Shown here in pieces: positions 27,410-36,390 of a stretch of DNA of 64,000 bases. The stretch is from contig CALWSK010000001.1 of assembly GCA_944384195.1 (NCBI GenBank), positions 124,001-188,000 of the forward strand, read 5' to 3'. The translations under genes were made by a program, and so were the position numbers. Each line of letters opens with the position of its first letter. Within the stretch, counting starts at the first letter, position 1. The notes beneath the pieces were generated by a model. That model searched no databases. It was not told the origin of the DNA and worked only from the letters and a program-made list of their open reading frames with translations. Origin of the DNA: an uncultured Clostridia bacterium. Lineage in GTDB: Bacteria > Bacillota > Clostridia > Lachnospirales > CAG-274.

Positions 27410-28420
27410 ATGGGAAAACATATAGGAAAACAATCGGCAATTTTTGAAAATGATATATATATATTAGAAACTGCTTCAACTGTAGGTCCTAAAGAGGGAG
27501 AAGGCCCTCTTAGAAATTATTTTGATGTTATATTAGATGATGAAAGCTTTGGAGAAAAAACTTGGGAAAAAGCAGAAAGCAAAATGATAAAAACTAATAT
27601 GGAACTAGTTTTAGAAAAAGCTAAACTCAAATTTAAAGATATAGACTATATTTATGCTGGAGACTTATTAAATCAAACTTCAGGTTCTAATATTGCTATA
27701 AAAGATTTTAATATTCCATACTTCGGTATATTTGGAGCTTGTTCTACTATAGGAGAGGCTATGGCTCTTGCATCTATAAATATAGAAAGTGGCATAGGCA
27801 AAAATATATTAGTAGGAGCATCTAGTCATTTTTGTACAGCAGAAAAACAATTTCGTTTTCCTCTAGGCCTTGGAAATCAACGTCCCCTAACTTCTACTTG
27901 GACAGTAACCGGAGCTTGTGCTTTTATAATATCAGATATAAAAAGTAGGGTAAAAATAAAAGGAATAACAACTGGTAAAATAGTAGACTTTGGCATAAAA
28001 GATGCAAACAATATGGGAAGTGCTATGGCTCCAGCTGCTGCCGATGTAATTATAAATAATTTAAAAGATTTTAACATACAACCAGATTACTATGATATGA
28101 TTTTTACCGGAGACTTAGGTTATATAGGTAAAGAGCTAACTATAGAACTTGTAAAAGAAGCTGGCTATGATATATCAAAGAATTATACCGATTGTGGTAT
28201 AGAAATTTTTGATAAAAATACTCAAGATACACATAGTGGTGGTAGTGGTTGTGCTTGTTCTGGAACAACTTTTGCTGGCATGATATATGATAAACTAAAA
28301 AATAAAGAGCTAAAAAGAATTTTGTTTGTACCTACTGGTGCTTTAATGAGCACTATAAGTATACAACAAGGTGAAAGCATAGGAGGTATAGCTCACGCAA
28401 TAATGATAGAAAGTTTATAA
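27410..28420 (+). CDS. spoVAD: Stage V sporulation protein AD
   Basis: 336 residues, soluble, thiolase-like fold; the Bacillus protein binds dipicolinate directly. Segments: GPKEGEGPLRNYFD near 25-40, AGDLLNQTSGSN, FGIFGACSTIGEAMALAS, ASSHFCTAEKQFRFPLG and the C-terminal SGGSGCACSGTTFAG. It is the last gene of this operon: no spoVAE follows, which is unusual because clostridial operons generally read AC-AD-AE. Confidence 0.96.
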   Translation: MGKHIGKQSAIFENDIYILETASTVGPKEGEGPLRNYFDVILDDESFGEKTWEKAESKMIKTNMELVLEKAKLKFKDIDYIYAGDLLNQTSGSNIAIKDFNIPYFGIFGACSTIGEAMALASINIESGIGKNILVGASSHFCTAEKQFRFPLGLGNQRPLTSTWTVTGACAFIISDIKSRVKIKGITTGKIVDFGIKDANNMGSAMAPAAADVIINNLKDFNIQPDYYDMIFTGDLGYIGKELTIELVKEAGYDISKNYTDCGIEIFDKNTQDTHSGGSGCACSGTTFAGMIYDKLKNKELKRILFVPTGALMSTISIQQGESIGGIAHAIMIESL

Positions 28421-28429
28421 AATAAAACA

Positions 28430-28443
28430 GGGCGGGTGGGAGG
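28430..28443 (+). other. G-rich tract 3' of spoVAD
   Basis: GGGCGGGTGGGAGG, 9 bases after the spoVAD stop, has G3-N-G3-N-G3-N-G2 spacing and could form a G-quadruplex. A T-rich stretch follows. No conventional hairpin terminator is visible here. The rest of the 28421-28714 gap is AT-rich; TTTACA and TATCAT 17 bases apart near 28530-28560 may be a promoter for the CAP protein. Confidence 0.5.
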
Positions 28444-28714
28444 TTTTTATAAACGTATAGGATTTTTTATCCAAAAAAATATTATTTTTCAATAATTTTT
28501 ATAATAATACATTTTTACCATAAATTTATTATTTACATTTGTATTACAATATAGTATCATATATTTAGACAAGACAAACAATAATAAAATTTAAAACTAA
28601 TTCTCTACTATAAAAAATATATATACTATTTAAAACTAGAAAAATAATGGACAAAGCAAAACGATATAAAAATTGATTTTTAATTTATTTTTTACATAGA
28701 AAGGATTAATTATT

Positions 28715-29332
28715 ATGAAAAAATTTATATTAACAAGTTTTGCTTTAACTTTATTTTCAACGGCAAATGTATTTGGTGCATCTAATGATATGTTAAATTT
28801 CCTAACTATAAACGGAAAACCTCTATCTAGCTATCAAGATTTTAATCAAAATCACAACAATAACCTAGGTAATAATCAAAATAATAATAACAACAATAAT
28901 CTAGGCAATAACCAAAACAATAATAATGATGAATCTATTACAGATACTTCTATATCTAATACAGAAAGAGAAGTTGTTAGGCTTGTAAATATAGAGCGTC
29001 AAAAAGCAGGACTAGCACCATTAAAAATAGACAGCAAACTTTGTCAAATAGCAAAGTTAAAATCTGAAGATATGAAGAAAAAAGGTTATTTTTCACACAC
29101 TTCACCTACATATGGCACACCTTTTGATATGTTAAAACAATTTAATGTTACATATAAAACTGCTGGAGAAAATATAGCTAAAGGACAAAAAGATGCAAAA
29201 GCAGTAGTTGATGCCTGGATGAATTCCCCAGGACATAGAAAAAACATATTAAGCAAATCTTTTACTCATATAGGAGTTGGTAATGTAAAAGGCTCTTCTA
29301 ATTATTGGACACAACTTTTTATATCTAAATAA
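28715..29332 (+). CDS. Secreted CAP-domain (SCP/PR1-like) protein, YkwD type
   Basis: 205 residues. A signal peptide (about 1-22, cut after VFG-A) is followed by an Asn/Gln-rich linker with the repeated unit NNNLGNNQ (about 47-72) and a CAP domain (84-205): REVVRLVNIERQKAGLAPL, GYFSHTSP with the metal-site His, AGENIAKG, and WMNSPGHRKNIL. Clostridial and Bacillus relatives are often found in spores or cell walls. An AAAGGA site precedes it. Function unknown beyond the domain. Confidence 0.9.
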   Translation: MKKFILTSFALTLFSTANVFGASNDMLNFLTINGKPLSSYQDFNQNHNNNLGNNQNNNNNNNLGNNQNNNNDESITDTSISNTEREVVRLVNIERQKAGLAPLKIDSKLCQIAKLKSEDMKKKGYFSHTSPTYGTPFDMLKQFNVTYKTAGENIAKGQKDAKAVVDAWMNSPGHRKNILSKSFTHIGVGNVKGSSNYWTQLFISK

Positions 29333-29410
29333 TACGTAAAGCTATACATTTGCTAAAATCTTTAAATTATATATTTCCTCATTATATATATAATGCCTCT
29401 TAGGAGCTAA

Positions 29411-29439
29411 AAAAGCATAGGTTTTTAACCTATGCTTTT
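29411..29439. terminator. Bidirectional terminator, CAP gene / phoU
   Basis: The 13-base stem AAAAGCATAGGTT / AACCTATGCTTTT lies between the convergent genes; both flanks are A- or T-rich. Confidence 0.88.
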
Positions 29440-29442
29440 ATA

Positions 29443-30105
29443 TTATAAAATTCTACTATTTTTATATTCGCCTGTTTCATTAAATTCTACCCATTCGCAA
29501 ATGTTCTCGGCGTGATCTCCTATTCTCTCAAAATATTTAGCTATCATAAGAAAATCTATACACATATCAGAACACTCATTAGGATTTTTAAGAATTTCTA
29601 TTACTTCTTTTTTGACTTTTTTAAATAAAGAATCTAACTTATCATCCATATCTTTTATTTGTTTTGTAAGTTCTGTATCCCCTTTTACAAAAGAATTTAT
29701 AGCACCTTTAACCATTTTTTTAGCTATAGAGGCCATCTCTGGTATATGCTCTACTATATCAAAGATATGTTTAGCATCCATCTTAATAATTATACTTGCT
29801 ATATCAGATGCATGATCGCCTATTCTTTCCATATCAGTAACCATTTTAAGAGCAGTAGATACAATTCTTAAATCTTTTGCTACTGGTTGTTGTCTTAATA
29901 TAAGCATAAGACAATGGCTTTCAATACTTTTTTCCATCTCATCTATAGCTCTATCTTTTTTTATTATTTGTTTTGCTAATTCGTAGTCTTGGTTTTTAAA
30001 AGATATAATTACGTTTTCTATTGCCTCTTCTATAAGAGCTCCCATTTTTATAAGCTCTACATTTAAATTTTCTATTTCAGCTTGAAATCCTAATCTTCCT
30101 GACAT
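29443..30105 (-). CDS. phoU: Phosphate signalling protein PhoU
   Basis: 220 residues, two three-helix PhoU repeats, each with the metal-binding E/D-x3-D motif (MERIGDHASDIA in the first, FERIGDHAENICE in the second). It restrains phosphate uptake and Pho signalling through the Pst transporter. Last gene of the pst operon, 15 bases after pstB. Confidence 0.96.
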   Translation of the reverse strand: MSGRLGFQAEIENLNVELIKMGALIEEAIENVIISFKNQDYELAKQIIKKDRAIDEMEKSIESHCLMLILRQQPVAKDLRIVSTALKMVTDMERIGDHASDIASIIIKMDAKHIFDIVEHIPEMASIAKKMVKGAINSFVKGDTELTKQIKDMDDKLDSLFKKVKKEVIEILKNPNECSDMCIDFLMIAKYFERIGDHAENICEWVEFNETGEYKNSRIL

Positions 30106-30120
30106 AAAAGCGCCTCCTTT

Positions 30121-30882
30121 TTATCCAAATCTACCAGTTATATAATCTTCTGTCCTTTTATCTTGTGGCATAGAGAAGATATCTTCTGTATCTCCCATTT
30201 CTATCATTTCTCCAACAAGGAAAAATGCAGTTTTATCAGATATCCTAGCAGCTTGTTGCATATTATGAGTAACAGTTACAACAGTATAATCTTTTTTAAG
30301 CTCTGTCATAAGTTCTTCTATTTTTATAGTAGATATAGGGTCAAGAGCAGAAGTAGGTTCATCCATAAGTAAAATCTCTGGCTTAACTGCTAAGGCTCTT
30401 GCTATACAAATCCTTTGCTGTTGTCCACCGGATAATCCAAGAGCAGATTTTTTTAATCTATCTTTTACTTCGTCAAAAATAGCTGCTCCCTTAAGGCTAG
30501 TTTCTACTATTTCATCTAAAACTGCTTTAGATTTTATACCGTGAATACGTGGTCCATAAGCAATATTATCATATATACTCATAGGAAAAGGATTTGGCTG
30601 TTGAAAAACCATACCCACTTTTTTTCTAAGAAGAGTAGTATCTACCTTAGGAGAATATATATCTTCTCCATCTAATAATACTTCCCCTTCTATTTTTACA
30701 TTTTCTACTAAGTCGTTCATTCTATTAAGAGTTTTTAAAAAAGTAGACTTCCCACAACCAGAAGGACCTATAAATGCAGTTATCTTTCCCTTTTCTATAT
30801 TCATATTTATATTCTTTAAGGCGTGATGCGTTCCATAATGTAAGTTCAAATTTTTTATAGACATTTTAATGTTATCTTCCAT
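30121..30882 (-). CDS. pstB: Phosphate ABC transporter ATPase PstB
   Basis: 253 residues. Walker [10 protein letters not shown], signature LSGGQQQR, Walker [13 protein letters not shown], and the PstB-specific [22 protein letters not shown]. It energises phosphate import with PstA and PstC, 18 bases downstream of pstA. Confidence 0.97.
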   Translation of the reverse strand: MEDNIKMSIKNLNLHYGTHHALKNINMNIEKGKITAFIGPSGCGKSTFLKTLNRMNDLVENVKIEGEVLLDGEDIYSPKVDTTLLRKKVGMVFQQPNPFPMSIYDNIAYGPRIHGIKSKAVLDEIVETSLKGAAIFDEVKDRLKKSALGLSGGQQQRICIARALAVKPEILLMDEPTSALDPISTIKIEELMTELKKDYTVVTVTHNMQQAARISDKTAFFLVGEMIEMGDTEDIFSMPQDKRTEDYITGRFG

Positions 30883-30900
30883 TTATTTTCCCTTCCTAAC

Positions 30901-31752
30901 CTATTTTTCGGTTTTTCTTAATATAAATTTTGTCGTAAGATTTAATATAAAGACAAGACATAATAGCACAAATCCTATACCAAAAGCATTGTCATACTCT
31001 GCCTTAGACATACTAAGATACATTTGTATAGTTAAAGTACCCCCAGAATTAAATATATGCGTAAATATATTTCTTGGTAAAAAGTATACGCTACCTGCTG
31101 TAAATAAAAGAGCAGCAGATTCTCCTATTATCCTACCCATTGCAAGAATAGTCCCTGTTACTATCCCTGGCATAGCACTTGGTAAAATTATAGTCCTTAT
31201 CATATACCATTTTGTACTTCCCATACCAATAGCACCATCTCTATATCCTTTAGGAACAGTCCTTAAAGATTCTGTTGTAGTTCTTATTATAAGAGGTAAT
31301 ATCATTATAGTAAGAGTAAGACTACCACAAAGAATAGAAAAGTTTAGTTTTAGCGTTATACCAAAAAATACCATACCAAAAAGGCCATATATTATAGATG
31401 GTATACCTGCTAAGGTTTCTGTTGTAAATTCTATTATACGCACAAATCTTAAATTTTTTGCATACTCATTAAGATATATAGCAGCCCCAATACCTATAGG
31501 AAGAGCAATCGCTAAAGTAATTACTATCATATATAAAGTATTAACTATATTCCCAAGTATACCAAAAGTTTCGTTTATAGTAGATGGAACAGTGGATAAA
31601 AATTGCCAACTTATCTTTCCTATACCCCTATAAGTTACATATCCTATTATAGATATTAATAAAAATACTGTTAAAAAAGTAGATAAATAAATAAATCCTA
31701 GCAATATTTTATCTAATGGTCTTTTTTTCTTATTATAAATACTCTCTTGCAT
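30901..31752 (-). CDS. pstA: Phosphate ABC transporter permease PstA
   Basis: 283 residues, six membrane helices with the coupling-loop segment SLRTVPKGYRDGAIGMGSTKW and the family stretch LAGIPSIIYGLFGMVFF. The first A of its ATG is the last base of the pstC stop (TAATG), so translation is coupled. Confidence 0.96.
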   Translation of the reverse strand: MQESIYNKKKRPLDKILLGFIYLSTFLTVFLLISIIGYVTYRGIGKISWQFLSTVPSTINETFGILGNIVNTLYMIVITLAIALPIGIGAAIYLNEYAKNLRFVRIIEFTTETLAGIPSIIYGLFGMVFFGITLKLNFSILCGSLTLTIMILPLIIRTTTESLRTVPKGYRDGAIGMGSTKWYMIRTIILPSAMPGIVTGTILAMGRIIGESAALLFTAGSVYFLPRNIFTHIFNSGGTLTIQMYLSMSKAEYDNAFGIGFVLLCLVFILNLTTKFILRKTEK

Positions 31753-32681
31753 TATTTATCTCCTTTCTTTAATATCTTGCTTATTACCATATTTATAACC
31801 ATAATAAATACAAATAATACTAAACCTATAGTAAATAAAGCTTGTCTATGTAATCCTGAAGAATATCCCATTTCAGATACTATACCAGTTGTTAAAAACC
31901 TTACAGAATTAAATGGAAGCGGAAGATTTACAGAGTTTCCAGAAACAAGCACTATAGCCATAGCCTCACCAATAGCTCTACCTATCCCAAGCACTATAGC
32001 AGTTATTATACCAGATTTTGCAACTGGTATACATACTCTAAATATAGTCTGTACATAAGTTGCACCAAGCGCTAAAGAAGCTTGCTTTAGACTAACTGGA
32101 ACTGCTTTTAATGCAGTCTCACTAACATTTATAACTGTAGGTAATATCATTATAGCTAAAACTAAAATTGCTGCTAAAAGGTTTGCTCCTCCTGTAAACT
32201 GATGATTAGGATTATCTTTAAATAATATTATTTCCAATTTATATATTATAGGGTTTATTATAAGAAGTCCAAAAATCCCATATATTATAGATGGTATCCC
32301 TGCTAAAAGCTCAACACAAGGCTTTATAACTGAATATACTTTTTTATTAGCGATATCTGATAAAAATACAGCAGTTAAAACACCAACTGGTACCCCTATA
32401 ATTATAGATACAAAAGTACCTACTATAGATGTTAATATTATATAAGCTATCCCAAATGATGGAACTTCCCCTGTTGGCTCCCATATAGGATTAAAAAGCA
32501 TCTCTTTTATACCAACTTTAAAAAGCGCTGGTGTTCCAGATATTATCATATAAAGAGTTATAGCAAAAACTGATACTACAGCCGCTAAAGAACATATAAA
32601 AAATATTATGTACATAGTCTTTTCTATAATAGACTTATTTTTATTTTGTGAAAAAATACTATTTTGATTTTCTCCACTCAT
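31752..32681 (-). CDS. pstC: Phosphate ABC transporter permease PstC
   Basis: 309 residues, six membrane helices; LLAGIPSIIYGIFGLLII, then the EAA-like loop ALKAVPVSLKQASLALGAT. Pairs with PstA to form the channel. Starts 17 bases after pstS ends, behind a GGAGAGAA-type site. Confidence 0.96.
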   Translation of the reverse strand: MSGENQNSIFSQNKNKSIIEKTMYIIFFICSLAAVVSVFAITLYMIISGTPALFKVGIKEMLFNPIWEPTGEVPSFGIAYIILTSIVGTFVSIIIGVPVGVLTAVFLSDIANKKVYSVIKPCVELLAGIPSIIYGIFGLLIINPIIYKLEIILFKDNPNHQFTGGANLLAAILVLAIMILPTVINVSETALKAVPVSLKQASLALGATYVQTIFRVCIPVAKSGIITAIVLGIGRAIGEAMAIVLVSGNSVNLPLPFNSVRFLTTGIVSEMGYSSGLHRQALFTIGLVLFVFIMVINMVISKILKKGDK

Positions 32682-32698
32682 AGAATTTCTCTCCTTTT

Positions 32699-33541
32699 TT
32701 AGTCTACATTTATTAGTCCAACTTTTTCTATTATCATTTTACCATCTTCAGTTTTTAAAAACTTAAATAGCTCCTGAACTGCCTCACTTTGTTCTTCTAT
32801 TTGACCTTTAGTAGCCATAACAAAAGGACGAGATATAGCATATGTTCCATTTTTTATATTTTCCGCATTAGGTTCAAAACCATTTATTTTTACCGGTTTA
32901 GCAGTAGAACTATGTAATACATCTAAAGATACATAACCTATAGCACCTTCTGTTGCCTCTACTTTTCCAACAACTGCTCCAGTAGATTCTATTTCTTGAG
33001 AATAGTCACATTTATTTTCAGCATCTATAATCTCTTCAAAAGCACTTCTTGTTCCAGAGCCAGCCTCTCTTCCTATAACAACTATACCCATATCCTTTCC
33101 ACCAAGCTCTTTCCAATTTCTAATTTTTCCTTCATATATATCTCTAACTTGTTCTAAAGTTAAATCAGAAACTGGATTTTTTGCATCTACTATAACAGCT
33201 ATACCATCTAAAGCTACAATATTTTCCACTATACCTTTTTCAATTTCAGATTGCTTAAGTGCTCTAGAAGAATTACCAATATCAGATGTACCATTTAATA
33301 CTGCTTCAATACCAGCACTAGAACCTGTAAATTGTGGAATAACCATAACTTTGGGATATCTTTGCATAAATACTTCTGCTATTGAATTAGAAAGTTTTTC
33401 CATAGAGGTAGAACCATTTATAGTTATTTTTCCTTTTACATTAGTATTTTGTTCTATTCCCTCTGGTAAAGAACTTCCACACCCAGACAAAACTCCAATA
33501 CATAAAAGAGTTGTTGTCAAAATCTTTAAAACTTTTTTCAT
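32699..33541 (-). CDS. pstS: Phosphate-binding lipoprotein PstS
   Basis: 280 residues. Lipoprotein signal with lipobox LSGC (Cys21), then the phosphate-binding motifs INGSTSMEKLSNSIAE and IGREAGSGTRSAFEE. Captures phosphate outside the membrane for PstCA. First gene of the operon; a three-repeat Pho box lies about 80-110 bases upstream. Confidence 0.96.
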   Translation of the reverse strand: MKKVLKILTTTLLCIGVLSGCGSSLPEGIEQNTNVKGKITINGSTSMEKLSNSIAEVFMQRYPKVMVIPQFTGSSAGIEAVLNGTSDIGNSSRALKQSEIEKGIVENIVALDGIAVIVDAKNPVSDLTLEQVRDIYEGKIRNWKELGGKDMGIVVIGREAGSGTRSAFEEIIDAENKCDYSQEIESTGAVVGKVEATEGAIGYVSLDVLHSSTAKPVKINGFEPNAENIKNGTYAISRPFVMATKGQIEEQSEAVQELFKFLKTEDGKMIIEKVGLINVD

Positions 33542-33586
33542 ACAATTTCTCCTAAATTCTCTTATAAAATTAATATTTCTTTTTTT

Positions 33587-33592
33587 AGTATA
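33587..33592 (-). promoter_or_regulatory. -10 element of the pst operon
   Basis: TATACT on the minus strand, about 32 bases downstream of the nearest Pho repeat. The -35 region is poor, as expected for an activator-dependent promoter. Confidence 0.4.
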
Positions 33593-33623
33593 AAATATTT
33601 ATTTTATCATTTAAAGTATTATT

Positions 33624-33651
33624 TGTATAAACTTTGTAAAGTTTTTGTAAA
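33624..33651 (-). promoter_or_regulatory. Pho box (PhoP binding repeats) upstream of pstS
   Basis: On the minus strand, TTTACA-N5-TTTACA-N5-TATACA: three hexamers at exact 11-base intervals, matching the TT(A/T/C)ACA direct repeats bound by Firmicutes PhoP. This predicts induction of pstSCAB-phoU in phosphate starvation. The phoPR genes are not in the window. Confidence 0.7.
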
Positions 33652-33710
33652 CTTTATAGTTTTTACTTAACTATCAATAATATAATGTACATATTATTAC
33701 TATACAAAAA

Positions 33711-33729
33711 GGGTGTAATTACTACACCC
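33711..33729 (-). terminator. Terminator of the polyamine/ABC transporter operon
   Basis: GGGTGTA / TACACCC stem with a 5-base loop; on the minus strand it is followed by TTTTTG. It includes the stop codon of the ATPase gene. Confidence 0.8.
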
Positions 33730-34486
33730 CTTGCCATTTTTTTAAACTTTCTTTCATATATTCTTTTATATTAGCATCATAAATTATATTAAACATATCT
33801 TTACTAAGTAAATTTTTAAAATTTGAAAATTCTAATAAATAACCATCTTTCATCATAACTATATCATCAGTAAGCATTGTAGCTAAATTTATATCGTGTA
33901 ATACTCCTATTATAGTTTTATGTTCTTCTTCACTCCATACTTTTAAAAAATCTACAAGCTCTATTTGATATTTAATATCTAAATGATTAGTTGGTTCATC
34001 TAAAAGTACTATATCTGGATTTTGAGCTATTAGCTTTGCAAAAAATACTCTTTGTCTTTGCCCTCCAGATAAACTTAAAATACTTCTATCTTTAAAGTCT
34101 AACATATTAACAATATCTAAAATTTTCAAAACTTCTTCTTTGTCTTCTTTGGTATCTCTTACAAAAATTTTATCTCTTTGATGAACATATCTTCCAAGCA
34201 TAACAGTATCAAAAACAGTATAATCAAAATTCATGTTATTAATTTGATTTAATATACCTATTTTTTTAGCAAAATCTTTCCTAGGTATAGATCTTATATC
34301 TTTTCCATCTATAGCTATATTGCCTCTAAAATCTACAAGATTAAGCATAGCTTTTAATAATGTTGTCTTGCCACAACCATTAGCTCCCATTATTACAATA
34401 TTCTGCCTAGGCTTTATATTTAAGTTTATATCAAATAAAATTTGTTCTTTTCCATAAAATACTTCTAGATTTTTTATATCTATCAT
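33722..34486 (-). CDS. ABC transporter ATPase, FecE/FhuC/BtuD type
   Basis: 254 residues. Walker A GANGCGKTT, signature LSGGQRQRVFFA, Walker B IVLLDEPTNHLD. The sequence is of the iron-siderophore/cobalamin/heme importer class. It overlaps the FecCD-type permease gene by 4 bases (ATGA). No substrate-binding lipoprotein is encoded nearby, so the solute is unknown. Confidence 0.92.
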   Translation of the reverse strand: MIDIKNLEVFYGKEQILFDINLNIKPRQNIVIMGANGCGKTTLLKAMLNLVDFRGNIAIDGKDIRSIPRKDFAKKIGILNQINNMNFDYTVFDTVMLGRYVHQRDKIFVRDTKEDKEEVLKILDIVNMLDFKDRSILSLSGGQRQRVFFAKLIAQNPDIVLLDEPTNHLDIKYQIELVDFLKVWSEEEHKTIIGVLHDINLATMLTDDIVMMKDGYLLEFSNFKNLLSKDMFNIIYDANIKEYMKESLKKWQGV

Positions 34487-35496
34487 AATTTTTTCCCTTT
34501 ATTAAAATATAAATATATAAAAAATGGAGCTCCCAAAGTAGAAGTTATAGCACTAACTGGAAGTTCTATAGGACTTGCTACAGTCCTAGCTACTAAATCA
34601 CATAATGTCATAAAACTCCCCCCTAATATTAAAGATGCTCCCAAAACATATTTATGCTTTGCTCCAAATACCTTTCTTGCTATATGTGGAGTAAATAAAT
34701 CTATAAAAGCAACAACTCCAACAACAGATACTATAAAACCTGTTAAAAGAGAAGATATAACAAGAAGAAATATTTTAAGAAATTTAACATTTATACCAAG
34801 ACTTGTGGCCTGTTCATCTCCAAATGTAAGTATATCCATTTCTTTATTTTTAAAAAATATAAGTAAAAATCCTAATATAATCATAGGATAAAGAATATAT
34901 AAATTAATCTTATCTTTAACAGCAAAACTTCCCATCTGCCAAAACACTAAACTTTGTATATCTTCACTAGCAAAAGTCATAATAATAGATAACATAGCAT
35001 TAGTAAACATAGAAAAAGCCATACCAGTTAAAATTATAGCATTATTTTGCATTCCTCTATCTAGCTTATTAGCAAGAGCTATAGCAAATATAACCGTTAT
35101 AAGTCCTAAGAAAAAACCAAAAACTTGTGTAGTAAATATGCCAAAAATATTTATATTAAATAAAATTGCTAAACCTGCTCCAAGAGCTGCTCCAGAAGAT
35201 ACCCCAAGAGTATATGAAGAAGCTAATTGATTTTTTAATATAGACTGGACTATAGCTCCACAAACAGAAAGCCCAGCACCACATATAAATGAAAGAAGTA
35301 CTCTTGGAAATCTTATTTCCCATAAAATAGCTAAAACTGTATTGTCTATAGGTAAAAAATTATAGTCAAAAATTTTATACAACAAAATATTTATAGTATC
35401 CAGAGGGGGAATATATACACTCCCAACCCCCATAGATAATATAAATACTAAAAATCCAAATATTGATATTAAAAATATCTTAAATATACTTTTCAT
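34483..35496 (-). CDS. FecCD-family ABC transporter permease
   Basis: 337 residues, about ten membrane helices. Family segments: IRFPRVLLSFICGAGLSVCGAIVQ near 62-85, LGVSSGAALGAG, and the ATPase-coupling loop with VVGVVAFIDLFTPHIARKVFG. Used for import of iron chelates, heme or cobalamin. It begins 7 bases after the agmatinase gene ends, so it appears co-transcribed with the polyamine genes, an unusual pairing. Confidence 0.92.
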   Translation of the reverse strand: MKSIFKIFLISIFGFLVFILSMGVGSVYIPPLDTINILLYKIFDYNFLPIDNTVLAILWEIRFPRVLLSFICGAGLSVCGAIVQSILKNQLASSYTLGVSSGAALGAGLAILFNINIFGIFTTQVFGFFLGLITVIFAIALANKLDRGMQNNAIILTGMAFSMFTNAMLSIIMTFASEDIQSLVFWQMGSFAVKDKINLYILYPMIILGFLLIFFKNKEMDILTFGDEQATSLGINVKFLKIFLLVISSLLTGFIVSVVGVVAFIDLFTPHIARKVFGAKHKYVLGASLILGGSFMTLCDLVARTVASPIELPVSAITSTLGAPFFIYLYFNKGKKL

Positions 35497-35503
35497 AAAC
35501 CTA

Positions 35504-36367
35504 TTATTTATCGTTTAAAACAGCACATAAAACTTCCCTTAATACTTTACAAGCTACTGCAGTTGAAACTCCGCTATTATCATAATGAGGAGATAACTCT
35601 ACTACATCTGCTCCTATTATATTTAAATTAGAAACTAGTTTAATAGCTTCTATAAGCTCATTAAAGCTAACTCCTCCAGCCTCTGTAGTACCTGTACCAG
35701 ACATAATAGATGGATCTAATACGTCTAAATCTATAGATAGATAGATAGGCTTATCTTTTAACTTTTCTACTATCTCATCTAAAGTATTAAAATTAAATTT
35801 ATTAAGATAAGTATGTCCATCTTTAGCCCAGTAAAATTCTTCTTTAGTACCACTTCTTATACCAAACTGATATATCCTATCATCACCTACAAAGTCCCAA
35901 ACTCTCTTCATAACGCTAGAATGAGAAAGCTTTTCTCCTAGATAATGCTCTCTAAGGTCAGTATGAGCATCAAAATGTATAATACAAAGGTCTTTATATT
36001 TTTTATGTGCTTCCTCTATAACTGGTAAAGATACTAAATGTTCTCCACCTATCATTATAGGTTTTTTATTAGAATCAAATATAAGCTTTGCTTCTTTTTT
36101 TATCATATCTAAAGCAGAATTAACTGCACCAAAAGGTAAGTCTAAATCACCATTATCACAAACTTTATATTCTTCTATATCCATATCAAAATATGGGCTA
36201 TAAGTTTCAAGCCCTATAGATTCCACCCTCATAGTTTGAGGAGCAAATCTAGTCCCTGGTCTAAATGTTGTTGTCCCATCAAATGGAGCACCAAAAATTA
36301 CACATTCTGCTTCTTTAAATTCACTTTCACACCCTAAAAACTTTTTAGGCAAAAAATTTATACTCAT
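35504..36367 (-). CDS. speB: Agmatinase
   Basis: 287 residues of the ureohydrolase fold. Metal ligands are in GGEH (near 108-111), DAHTD (133-137) and SIDLDVLDP; the FRPGTRFAPQTMR segment near 35 is typical of agmatinase. It hydrolyses agmatine to putrescine and urea. The arginine decarboxylase gene lies 23 bases upstream, giving a two-step path with no spermidine synthase gene between, where clostridia often carry one. Confidence 0.92.
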   Translation of the reverse strand: MSINFLPKKFLGCESEFKEAECVIFGAPFDGTTTFRPGTRFAPQTMRVESIGLETYSPYFDMDIEEYKVCDNGDLDLPFGAVNSALDMIKKEAKLIFDSNKKPIMIGGEHLVSLPVIEEAHKKYKDLCIIHFDAHTDLREHYLGEKLSHSSVMKRVWDFVGDDRIYQFGIRSGTKEEFYWAKDGHTYLNKFNFNTLDEIVEKLKDKPIYLSIDLDVLDPSIMSGTGTTEAGGVSFNELIEAIKLVSNLNIIGADVVELSPHYDNSGVSTAVACKVLREVLCAVLNDK

Positions 36368-36390
36368 AATATTATCCTCCCATAAAAACT

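Noticed and set aside
30869..31633. 254-residue plus-strand frame over pstA
   Set aside because: Antisense shadow of a clear membrane permease; Ile/Pro-rich translation with no family features.
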